NCBI GenBank assembly: GCA_902476265.1 | Contig: CABSCP010000024.1 | Location: 1 to 64,000, forward strand | DNA from: an uncultured Lachnospiraceae bacterium | Lineage (GTDB): Bacteria; Bacillota; Clostridia; Lachnospirales; Lachnospiraceae | Reading direction: 5' to 3' | Length of the DNA: 64,000 nt | Shown: positions 23,256 to 29,533 of the stretch, piece by piece | Layout of the letters: every line of letters starts with the position of its first letter | How positions within the stretch are numbered: the first letter of the stretch is position 1 | Made by a program: the position numbers and the translations under genes | The notes under the pieces: generated by a model | The model's input: only the letters and a program-made list of their open reading frames with translations | Told to the model about the DNA's origin: nothing | The model's database searches: none

Positions 23256-23495
23256 CTATTTTAAACGGAATACATTGAACAAAAATTTTCCGTTTTCATC
23301 TAATACGACTTCAACGGTTGTCAGTTCTTCCAGCGCCCGGCTCATGGGAGTGTCGTATGTTCCACGAACCCATAGTCCCGATTTTTTCGCTTTATCCCAA
23401 AAACAACCAACCTCAATTCCTCCGTTTTCAAACGGTATTTTTTCAAATACAGATTTTATAAAATTCTCGCACCATTCAACTTTAATTTCTTTCAT
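23256..23495 (-). CDS. Small prophage protein of unknown function (79 residues)
   Basis: A 79-residue protein starting after AAAGGTGGTACAGGC. It is compact and mixed alpha-beta in appearance (VEWCENFIKSVFEKIPF, VEVVLDENGKFLFNVFRLK). Its start overlaps the stop of the 36-residue frame upstream (ATGA), which indicates a coupled minus-strand operon. I do not recognise the family. Confidence 0.6.
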   Translation of the reverse strand: MKEIKVEWCENFIKSVFEKIPFENGGIEVGCFWDKAKKSGLWVRGTYDTPMSRALEELTTVEVVLDENGKFLFNVFRLK

Positions 23496-23602
23496 GCCTG
23501 TACCACCTTTCTTCTTTGGGTATCAACAAAGTGCTGAGTCATCTCGCTTAGTACCTGTTCAACTCCCAACTTTTGTTTCGGATAATGTGATGATTGGTTC
23601 AT
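23492..23602 (-). CDS. Micro-protein (36 residues), minus-strand prophage operon
   Basis: A 36-residue frame (MNQSSHYPKQKLGVEQVLSE, then MTQHFVDTQRRKVVQA) whose stop overlaps the start of the 79-residue gene as ATGA, and whose start overlaps the stop of the frame above it in the same way. The amphipathic middle and the linked starts and stops support translation. No family is recognised. Confidence 0.5.
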   Translation of the reverse strand: MNQSSHYPKQKLGVEQVLSEMTQHFVDTQRRKVVQA

Positions 23603-23697
23603 CCTGTTAGTTTTCTTCTAATAGTACTAACACTTTGCATTAGAGCCGTATTGGTCTGTTTTTCGGTGCATTTTGCCGGGTTACTGTCTTTACACAT
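23599..23697 (-). CDS. Micro-protein (32 residues), minus-strand prophage operon
   Basis: A 32-residue frame with two Cys (MCKDSNPAKCTEKQTNTALM, then QSVSTIRRKLTG). Its TGA overlaps the next ATG. The start is preceded by GCGGATGGAATG, a moderate ribosome-binding site. Support comes from the chain of stop-start overlaps rather than from similarity. Confidence 0.45.
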   Translation of the reverse strand: MCKDSNPAKCTEKQTNTALMQSVSTIRRKLTG

Positions 23698-23708
23698 CAT
23701 TCCATCCG

Positions 23709-23756
23709 CTACGTTGATCCGTTTCGATCGTCACGGCAAACTACCATGTTACTCAT
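23709..23756 (-). CDS. Possible leader peptide (15 residues)
   Basis: A 15-residue frame (MSNMVVCRDDRNGST) preceded by GTAGGGGACTACATC. It is the first frame after the minus-strand promoter at 23810-23838 and could be a leader peptide for the downstream small genes. Weak evidence on its own. Confidence 0.3.
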   Translation of the reverse strand: MSNMVVCRDDRNGST

Positions 23757-23809
23757 GATGTAGTCCCCTACGCTTACCCGGCGTTCCTGCTTGCTTTGTT
23801 GATAAGACC

Positions 23810-23838
23810 ACTATAAACCCTTTTTTATATATTGTCAA
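23810..23838 (-). promoter_or_regulatory. Promoter for the minus-strand small-gene operon
   Basis: On the minus strand a perfect -35 TTGACA (23833-23838), a 17-base spacer and -10 TATAGT (23810-23815). It diverges from the XRE regulator promoter, about 40 bases away. The AT-rich gap between them is a natural place for repressor binding. Confidence 0.8.
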
Positions 23839-23879
23839 CTATTTTTTATAAAAAATTTTATATTTTATAAATTGTGCAA

Positions 23880-23908
23880 TTGACTGAATATATAAAATAG
23901 TGTATGGT
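23880..23908 (+). promoter_or_regulatory. Promoter of the XRE regulator gene
   Basis: -35 TTGACT (23880-23885), 17-base spacer, -10 TATGGT (23903-23908), 40 bases before the regulator start. Divergent to the minus-strand promoter, the classic layout of a lysogeny switch. Confidence 0.7.
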
Positions 23909-23947
23909 ATACATATAAGAATTATTATCTTGGAAAGGAGAAAGAAA

Positions 23948-24172
23948 ATGCATACAGATGTCAGGGAATATATAAATCTTTGCCGGGTAAAACGGGGGAA
24001 TGTATCCGAAGCAGAGCTCGCACGAAGAACGGGGCAGTCCCCGCAAAACATGAATAATAAATATAAAAGGAATACCTTTAAGGTATCAGAACTTGAAAGA
24101 GTTGCGGAGGCTTTAGACGCCGAATTAAAAATCTCTTTCATTGATAAGGAGACCGGGTTGCCGATTATATAA
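23948..24172 (+). CDS. XRE-family helix-turn-helix regulator (Cro/CI-like)
   Basis: A 74-residue single-domain DNA-binding protein; the ATG at 23948 follows TTGGAAAGGAGAAAGAAA. The helix-turn-helix is visible: SEAELARRTGQSPQNMNNKY, then KRNTFKVSELERVAEALD. A hydrophobic end (ELKISFIDKETGLPII) completes the fold. It lies between divergent promoters and a second strong promoter downstream, and probably represses one or both. Without a C-terminal oligomerisation or protease domain it resembles Cro or a minimal repressor. Confidence 0.85.
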   Translation: MHTDVREYINLCRVKRGNVSEAELARRTGQSPQNMNNKYKRNTFKVSELERVAEALDAELKISFIDKETGLPII

Positions 24173-24211
24173 AAAATAGTATATATATAATATAAAAAAT
24201 ATAAACTACTA

Positions 24212-24240
24212 TTGACATTATATAAAAAAAAGTGTATAGT
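24212..24240 (+). promoter_or_regulatory. Strong promoter downstream of the XRE gene
   Basis: -35 TTGACA (24212-24217), 17-base spacer, -10 TATAGT (24235-24240), within a very AT-rich stretch. The end of the element (AGTGTATAGTAGTA) resembles the sequence around the regulator's own promoter (AGTGTATGGTATA), a candidate shared operator. Confidence 0.8.
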
Positions 24241-24289
24241 AGTATTATCAGGAACGGCAAGGAACCTGAAATAACAGGAAGGAGATCAC

Positions 24290-24433
24290 ATGGAAGAGAT
24301 TATGACAGATAAACAGTATGACGGTATTTTACAAATGATCGGCATGATCCTTGACGGATGCAAGGACATAGAAGAGGCGAAAGAAAAAATTGCGGAACTT
24401 AGAAATGGAAAAAAAGAAAGCCCTGCTGAATAA
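24290..24433 (+). CDS. Small acidic prophage protein (47 residues)
   Basis: A 47-residue frame after ACAGGAAGGAGATCAC, first after the promoter at 24212. It looks like one or two helices (MTDKQYDGILQMIGMILDGC, then KDIEEAKEKIAELRNGK). Strong ribosome-binding site and promoter support translation. Function unknown. Confidence 0.6.
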   Translation: MEEIMTDKQYDGILQMIGMILDGCKDIEEAKEKIAELRNGKKESPAE

Positions 24434-24538
24434 ATAGCAGAGCACCAAACAGACAAGGGAGGGCGGGCTTGCCACCGCTCCCCCATCCAAAAAATATTAT
24501 AACAGAAAGAATTGTAAAAGACAAGGAGACAGACGGAA

Positions 24539-24895
24539 ATGACATACGAAAAAATCAGCCATATGTACTTATTAAATGAAACTGATGAAAAAAAAGTTGA
24601 CTTGATTGCACAGAGCATGAAGGAAAACGGTTATGTTGGATGTCCTATCCTTGTTTTTAATGACCAGCTGCTTACTGGGTCCCACAGATTGGCGGCGCTC
24701 CGTCAGTTGGAAGATGAAGGACTCGATGTATTTGACTGGGATGTCGCAGAAGACGTGACTGATCTGGTCGAAGAAGCCTTTGAAAAATTTGAAGAAGAGA
24801 ACGGATGGCAGAAGGATATGGATTACAGCGATCTGGGATGGATGTTTAAGGGTACATGGGTTGAGGAGTATAAGGACCAGATCGAGGAGTGGTGA
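24539..24895 (+). CDS. ParB/sulfiredoxin-like domain protein
   Basis: A 118-residue protein after GACAAGGAGACAGACGGAA. The N-terminal 65 residues carry the ParB N-domain pattern: DLIAQSMKENGYVGCPILVF, then LLTGSHRLAALRQLE, where the GSHRLAAL box is the nucleotide-binding signature. The C-terminal half is acidic. ParB-fold proteins bind CTP or ATP; in prophages such small versions are often orphan and their role is not known. Confidence 0.75.
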   Translation: MTYEKISHMYLLNETDEKKVDLIAQSMKENGYVGCPILVFNDQLLTGSHRLAALRQLEDEGLDVFDWDVAEDVTDLVEEAFEKFEEENGWQKDMDYSDLGWMFKGTWVEEYKDQIEEW

Positions 24896-24896
24896 T

Positions 24897-25409
24897 ATGA
24901 GCAAAGTTGTATTGCCACGAACATGCCGCGAATGTGGATGCACATTTCAGGGCGGCCCCAGGGCATGGTATTGCCCATCATGCCGAGAAGATAGAAAGAG
25001 AATCCAGGACAGGGACTTCAAGGCACGGAAACGTGTTGGATCAGTGGTGCCAGTGGGCAGCGTGCTCCGGTGCGAGAGATGTGGGAAAGAGATTATTAAA
25101 AATGGTGGACTGCAGCGATTTTGTCCGGAGTGCGCTGCACAGAACTTAAAAATAATAGATAATGCGCAGTCCTTGAAATGGAAAATGGAACATCCTGAAA
25201 AGGATAAAGAAGCGAAACGGAACATGAGTAAGAGAAGAAGCCTGGAAGATGGAAAATCATCCGGTATTAAATACATATCCTGGGATAAGGGGAGTCGTAA
25301 GTGGAGGGTTGCCCCGGTCATAAACGGGCACCAGGTATACGGCGGCAAATACAAGGATATAGAGTCCGCGCAAAAAGCGTTGGACAGGATTTTAAGGGAA
25401 ACTAAGTGA
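24897..25409 (+). CDS. Zinc-ribbon protein with C-terminal AP2-like DNA-binding domain
   Basis: A 170-residue protein starting just after the previous stop, at ATG 24897 (GAGGAGTGGTGAT precedes). Two zinc ribbons are seen: CRECGCTFQGGPRAWYCPSC and CERCGKEIIKNGGLQRFCPEC-like. The C-terminus (GIKYISWDKGSRKWRVAPVI, then GGKYKDIESAQKALDRIL) has the three-strand, one-helix pattern of AP2 domains found in phage HNH endonucleases and integrases. No HNH motif is present, so it is probably a DNA-binding protein. It ends at a terminator that precedes switch site C. Confidence 0.75.
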   Translation: MSKVVLPRTCRECGCTFQGGPRAWYCPSCREDRKRIQDRDFKARKRVGSVVPVGSVLRCERCGKEIIKNGGLQRFCPECAAQNLKIIDNAQSLKWKMEHPEKDKEAKRNMSKRRSLEDGKSSGIKYISWDKGSRKWRVAPVINGHQVYGGKYKDIESAQKALDRILRETK

Positions 25410-25428
25410 TTGGTTTCTCTTTTTTTTG
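25398..25428 (+). terminator. Intrinsic terminator upstream of the silent cassette pair
   Basis: GAAAC pairs with GTTTC around TAAGTGATTG and is followed by TC and eight T. It ends three bases before switch site C, so transcripts from the 24.2-25.4 kb genes should stop before cassette C. This fits cassettes C and D being silent storage. Confidence 0.75.
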
Positions 25429-25430
25429 CA

Positions 25431-25443
25431 TTAAATGGCAAAA
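25431..25443 (+). repeat. Fibre switch site C (core, plus orientation)
   Basis: Third copy of the 13-bp core, same orientation as site A and 6.6 kb from it. The left flank CA matches site A; the right flank TGAA matches site D. Confidence 0.85.
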
Positions 25444-25691
25444 TGAATCTGTCCGAACATGTCCCGCAATGGATTCCATCACAGGCCGGTAATGGATTGC
25501 ATTATGACAAGGCGGATCCAACCAGCGCCCGTATGGTAGTTTACAAAATGGCTGATGATAACTGGTGCGGTATCGGATGCGATCCGTCCGGCAATCTACA
25601 TTTTCGCGTCGGCTTAAACGATGACCGTGTAAAAGACTATCAGTTTAATACCGATGGGCATATCTACTGCAACGGCAGCCTTTTGGTATAA
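25431..25691 (+). other. Silent fibre C-terminus, cassette C
   Basis: From the core, the same frame as in the fibre gene reads 86 residues (LNGKMNLSEHVPQWIPSQAG at the start, HIYCNGSLLV at the end) to a stop at 25691. The end resembles C-termini of phage fibres (FNTDGHIYCNG). There is no promoter or ribosome-binding site; the ATG within MNLSEHV is part of the cassette. It becomes a fibre tip only if joined to the rod at 18839. Confidence 0.82.
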
Positions 25692-25696
25692 CGGTA

Positions 25697-25993
25697 TTAA
25701 TGCCCTATGGCGATCCAATACACTTCCGCCGGTTCGCTGTCTTTTCTGACGGTGTGTATTGTAAAATCCGTAATATAGACCGGATACGCTGTGCTGACCT
25801 GCCTGGATGGATCCGAGGTGAGGTCGCAAAGTGAAATACGGGGCGGAATATTAAATTTTGTCTTAAACGTTATCTGTGTCTGCCTGATTTCATCCGGGCC
25901 ACCAGATATAAAGGCCGTTCCCAGCTCAATATGGGCCGGTTGTTTATCATCGTCTGAATTGTAAACTATCGTGGTATTCATTTTGCCATTTAA
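25697..25993 (-). other. Silent fibre C-terminus, cassette D
   Basis: On the minus strand from the core at 25993, 98 residues run to a stop at 25697-25699 (LNGKMNTTIVYNSDDDKQPA at the start, EVYWIAIGH at the end). It faces cassette C tail-to-tail with five bases between the stops, repeating the A/B layout. It is beta-rich and unlike A, B and C in sequence. No start signals. Confidence 0.82.
25981..25993 (-). repeat. Fibre switch site D (core, minus orientation)
   Basis: Fourth copy of the 13-bp core, inverted relative to A and C. Read on the minus strand, CTCCG precedes it and TGAA follows. Confidence 0.85.
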
Positions 25994-26014
25994 CGGAGAA
26001 GCCGTTAGATTTAT

Positions 26015-26045
26015 TCTAAAGTTTTTCTAAAGATGATACTTTAGA
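26015..26045. repeat. Repeated heptamers near the attachment site (possible integrase arm sites)
   Basis: TCTAAAG occurs at 26015 and 26026 and inverted as CTTTAGA at 26039, 90 to 120 bases from the attachment core. Short repeats at this distance are typical of arm-type sites for tyrosine integrases and excisionases. Assignment is inference. Confidence 0.4.
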
Positions 26046-26134
26046 CAGTATTTTTAAGCATATGCGTTTTGTGTAAAAATCCTCAAAATAAGCCAATTTT
26101 TTGAGTAGACATACCACAACATATTTGCATAATT

Positions 26135-26179
26135 GCCTTGCCAAGGTGGAGGTCGCGGGTTCGAGCCCCGTCTGTCGCT
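26135..26179 (+). tRNA. 3' half of tRNA-Gly(GCC): prophage attachment scar
   Basis: From the anticodon loop (TTGCCAA, anticodon GCC) onward the sequence matches a normal tRNA-Gly: GGTGG stem, variable loop, T arm GCGGGTTCGAGCCCCGT and the acceptor strand CTGTCGC at 26172-26178 with discriminator T. The 5' half is absent; the bases upstream are AT-rich phage sequence and the 5' side of the anticodon stem is not complementary. This is how one end looks after a phage integrates into a tRNA gene, so 26135-26179 lies at the right prophage boundary. The complete tRNA should be at the left end, outside the window. Confidence 0.85.
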
Positions 26180-26189
26180 CGCAGACAGA

Positions 26190-26233
26190 GAGTTTATAAA
26201 TCTTGTAACTACAGGATTTGTAAACTCTTTTTT
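26190..26233 (+). terminator. Terminator of the original tRNA-Gly transcript
   Basis: GAGTTTATAAATC (26190-26202) pairs with GATTTGTAAACTC (26215-26227) with one G-U pair, then six T. Its position 11 bases after the tRNA end supports the chromosome side of the junction being to the right. Confidence 0.85.
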
Positions 26234-26337
26234 CGTTTGCCGGTGTATCGAAAAATTTCGAAGGAAATTGTCTGTCAGAGCTGTATAACCCACGGCAATC
26301 GGGACAGAATAAGCAAAAAGCTGTGAGGTGGATTTGC

Positions 26338-26913
26338 ATGAAAAGTAAAATTCGGATTTATATGGCGGCTGTACTTTTGGCCCTGGCGCTGAGCGGTTGT
26401 GGAAAAGGCGCGGGGAATGAGGCAGAAAGTCCTTACCGGGAGGACGTGGCGGCAGCAGATCTTTTGGATGCGGTATCACAGGAACTGGGCGAAGATTATT
26501 GGCCCAATATGGAGATTCCGGCGGACATGCTGGAGGAAACCTATGGGCTGTCCCGGGAACTGTATGAAGAGGCGGCGGCTCAGATGCCCATGATATCCGC
26601 CAATGTGGATACGCTGATCATCGTGAAGGCAAAGCCGGGCAAAGAGAAGGATGTGGAGGACGCGCTGCTGTCGTTTCAGAAATACAACCGGGAGGAGGCG
26701 CTGCAGTACCCTTCCAATCTGGGAAAGGTGCAGGCTTCCCAGGTGAAAACTTTCGGTCGTTATGTCTGCTTTGTGCAGTTGGGCGGAGACACTTCCCAAC
26801 AGGAACAGGATGCGGCGGAGGACGGAGATGCGGCCGTTATCAAGCATTGTGAGCAGATCAACGGCAAGGCGCTGGATGTGATGGAAAACATGCTGACAAA
26901 GAAAGCGGGCTGA
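26338..26913 (+). CDS. DUF4358 lipoprotein
   Basis: A 191-residue secreted lipoprotein. ATG 26338 is chosen because it gives a normal signal peptide (KSKIRIYMAAVLLALALSGC) with lipobox LSGC. The mature part has the DUF4358 pattern: AADLLDAVSQELGEDYWPNM near the start and ANVDTLIIVKAKPGKEKDVE in the middle. It is followed after one base by the MBOAT acyltransferase gene. DUF4358 lipoproteins recur beside MBOAT and DHHW genes in Lachnospiraceae, which suggests a shared role in acetylating surface polymers; the exact role is not known. Confidence 0.85.
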   Translation: MKSKIRIYMAAVLLALALSGCGKGAGNEAESPYREDVAAADLLDAVSQELGEDYWPNMEIPADMLEETYGLSRELYEEAAAQMPMISANVDTLIIVKAKPGKEKDVEDALLSFQKYNREEALQYPSNLGKVQASQVKTFGRYVCFVQLGGDTSQQEQDAAEDGDAAVIKHCEQINGKALDVMENMLTKKAG

Positions 26914-26914
26914 T

Positions 26915-28315
26915 ATGGTTTTTTCCGGGATCCTTTTTCTGTTTCGGTTTCTGCCCCTGTTTTTCCTGATCTATTATATGGTTCCCCAACGGGCAAAAAA
27001 TACTGTCCTGTTTTTGGGGAGCCTTCTTTTTTATGCCTGGGGAGAACCGGTTTATGTGGTATGGATGCTCTTTTCCACGGTTTCGGACTATTGTCACGGG
27101 ATACTGATTGAAAAGGCTCTTGTGAAACAGCGGCAGAGAAAAGCGAAAGCGTTTTTGATCTCTTCTCTGAGCATCAATCTGCTGATGCTTGGATTTTTTA
27201 AATATTTTGACGCGGCGGCAGCGGCTGTAAACCGGATTTTGGGAACGGGAATTTTGGTGTCCGGCCTGCCGCTGCCGGTGGGCATTTCATTTTATACCTT
27301 TCAGACCATGTCTTATACCATTGATGTTTACCGAAGGGAGGTCCCGGCACAGAAAAATCCGATCACGTTCGGCGCTTTTGTGACCATGTTTCCCCAGCTG
27401 GTGGCAGGCCCTATCGTACAGTATAAGCAGATCGGAGAGCGGCTGGAAATAAGACGGTTTTCCCGGGAGGATATGGCGGACGGTATCCGTCGTTTTATCG
27501 TCGGCCTTGGGAAGAAAGTGCTGCTGGCAAATCAGGCAGGGCTATTGTTTGAGCAGATCCGGAGTTTTGAGAGGGCGGATATGACGGTGCTGGCAGCCTG
27601 GATGGGAACGGTCTGTTTTGCATTTCAGATTTACTTTGACTTCAGCGGTTATTCGGATATGGCGGCAGGACTGGGGAAAATGCTGGGCTTTTCCTTTCCG
27701 GAGAACTTTAACTATCCTTATATGGCAAAAAGCGTGACGGATTTCTGGCGGCGCTGGCATATGACCTTATCCGGCTGGTTTCGGGAATATGTTTACATTC
27801 CGCTGGGCGGCAGCAGGAAGGGGAAGGCTGTGACGGTGAGAAATCTGCTGATTGTCTGGGCGCTGACCGGGATCTGGCACGGGGCCGCCTGGCAGTTTTT
27901 GCTGTGGGGGCTCTGGTTTTTTGTGTTCCTGACCCTGGAAAAACTCTGGATAGGGAACCGGCTGAAAAAGCTGCCGGGCATTCTGCAGCATCTTTACGCG
28001 CTGTCTGCGGTGCTGGGAGGCTGGGTGCTTTTTTCCTTGTCCGGGCTCAGGGAAGCCGGATTCTGGGCGGCCTGCATGGCAGGAGGAAACGGCGCAGATT
28101 TTGGAGACAGAAAGATTTTATATGTGCTGACTTCCAATCTGGTATGGCTGGCGGCAATGGCGTTTGGCTGTACCCCTCTGCCCGCCGGGGCAGGGAAAAA
28201 GGCGGCAGAGCACAGCGCCTGGCTGGAGACCGGTTTTTATCTCGGGACCTTTGCCCTGTCCATCGCGTTTTTGTTGAATGCCGGTTATAATCCGTTTCTG
28301 TATTTCCGGTTTTAG
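26915..28315 (+). CDS. MBOAT-family O-acyltransferase (AlgI/DltB-like)
   Basis: A 466-residue polytopic membrane protein of the MBOAT family that moves acyl groups across the membrane for transfer to extracellular polysaccharide. Family motifs are seen: PVGISFYTFQTMSYTIDVYR, VAGPIVQYKQI, FDFSGYSDMAAGLGKMLGF, and the catalytic His in LTGIWHGAAWQFLLWG. About ten membrane segments are spread over the length. It is the middle gene of the DUF4358-MBOAT-DHHW operon. Confidence 0.93.
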   Translation: MVFSGILFLFRFLPLFFLIYYMVPQRAKNTVLFLGSLLFYAWGEPVYVVWMLFSTVSDYCHGILIEKALVKQRQRKAKAFLISSLSINLLMLGFFKYFDAAAAAVNRILGTGILVSGLPLPVGISFYTFQTMSYTIDVYRREVPAQKNPITFGAFVTMFPQLVAGPIVQYKQIGERLEIRRFSREDMADGIRRFIVGLGKKVLLANQAGLLFEQIRSFERADMTVLAAWMGTVCFAFQIYFDFSGYSDMAAGLGKMLGFSFPENFNYPYMAKSVTDFWRRWHMTLSGWFREYVYIPLGGSRKGKAVTVRNLLIVWALTGIWHGAAWQFLLWGLWFFVFLTLEKLWIGNRLKKLPGILQHLYALSAVLGGWVLFSLSGLREAGFWAACMAGGNGADFGDRKILYVLTSNLVWLAAMAFGCTPLPAGAGKKAAEHSAWLETGFYLGTFALSIAFLLNAGYNPFLYFRF

Positions 28316-28345
28316 GAGACACAGGATGGGCAGGAGGGGAATAAG

Positions 28346-29464
28346 ATGAAGAAGGATAATGTTTTTCTTTGGGCGGCGGCCCTTTTTTACGGCGGGATTC
28401 TGCTCTGTGATCTGGGAGGCAGGGACCGGGCCTTTTCCCCGCTGGAAAACCGGATGCTGGCGCAAAAGCCGGAGTGGAGGTTAGAAAGCGTAAGGGACGG
28501 TTCCGCCCAAAAGGATTATGAAAAGTATCTGGAAGATCAGTTCCCGGGGCGGGACGGCTGGATCAGGGTGAAAACCGGTGTAGAAAGGATTTCCGGCAAA
28601 AAGGATGTGAACGGCGTGTATTTTGCGCCGGGTAACACGCTGATGGAGCGGCATCCGGCGGAACAGGGAACTTGGGAGAAGGCGGAGCGTAAGATCGGAC
28701 GGCTGGTAAAAGAGGGCAGTGCCATTTCCCAAATCGTGACAGGACAAACGGCGGTGATGCTGGTGCCCTCTGCCGCGGCCATACAACGCCATCGTCTTCC
28801 TTTCTTTGCCGATGAATTTGACCAGGAAGCTGTGCTGACGGAGGCAAAAAAGAGGACAGAAGAGGCAGGACTCCTTTTCGTGGACAGTGCAGGCGCCCTC
28901 CGGAAACATGCGGCGGAAGAAATTTATTACGGAACGGACCACCACTGGACAACGCTGGGGGCTTTCTATGGATATCAGGCTTTTTTGGAAGCTTTTGGAC
29001 GGAAAGGGACTTCTTTGGAAGCGTATGAGCGGATTCCGGTGACGGATTCCTTTTACGGGACACTGCAGGCGAAGGTGAATCTGCCGGTGGCAGCGGATAC
29101 CATTACGCTGTTTCGAAGAAACGGGGAAGGGGAGCACCCCGTGCGTTTTGTGTATGAAGAAAAAGAGGCGCCTTCCTGCTATTTTTATGACAGACTCAAA
29201 ACCCGGGATGCCTATGCTTTTTTCCTGGATGGGAATGTTCCTCTTTTGGAGATACGGGGGGAGGGACCGGAAAACAGCAGCATTCTTGTCATTAAGGATT
29301 CCTATGCCAATTGTTTCGTTCCTTTTCTGACAAAGGATTATGGCAGGATACTGGTGTTGGATAAACGGTATTACCGGGGGGATGTGCGGGTGATAGCGGA
29401 GGAATACGGCCCCTGTGATGTGCTATATTTATACAGTTTGTTCGGGTTTGTGGATAACTTTTGA
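28346..29464 (+). CDS. DHHW-family protein (AlgJ-like acetylation partner)
   Basis: A 372-residue exported protein with an N-terminal membrane anchor (FLWAAALFYGGILLCDLGG). It carries the name-giving DHHW motif (YYGTDHHWTTLGAFYGYQAF near residue 197) and a C-terminal ILVIKDSYANCFVPFL. AlgJ/AlgX-like SGNH hydrolase-fold proteins with this motif act outside the membrane with the MBOAT protein to place acetyl groups. GGAGGGGAATAAG precedes the ATG. Confidence 0.9.
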   Translation: MKKDNVFLWAAALFYGGILLCDLGGRDRAFSPLENRMLAQKPEWRLESVRDGSAQKDYEKYLEDQFPGRDGWIRVKTGVERISGKKDVNGVYFAPGNTLMERHPAEQGTWEKAERKIGRLVKEGSAISQIVTGQTAVMLVPSAAAIQRHRLPFFADEFDQEAVLTEAKKRTEEAGLLFVDSAGALRKHAAEEIYYGTDHHWTTLGAFYGYQAFLEAFGRKGTSLEAYERIPVTDSFYGTLQAKVNLPVAADTITLFRRNGEGEHPVRFVYEEKEAPSCYFYDRLKTRDAYAFFLDGNVPLLEIRGEGPENSSILVIKDSYANCFVPFLTKDYGRILVLDKRYYRGDVRVIAEEYGPCDVLYLYSLFGFVDNF

Positions 29465-29533
29465 TGCAAAAGGAATTTACTTTCCGGTGTCGATACCGTA
29501 TTATTAAGATAGGAAGTGGAAAGGGGGAATTTC

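Noticed and set aside
23500..23810. Small insertion element suggested by the terminal inverted repeat TATCAACAAAG
   Set aside because: The repeat ends coincide with the transcript start and the region before the last gene, and coding frames fill the interval; RNA pairing is more likely.
18467..25993. Diversity-generating retroelement as the cause of fibre variation
   Set aside because: No reverse transcriptase and no variable/template repeat pair are present; short inverted cores explain the layout better.
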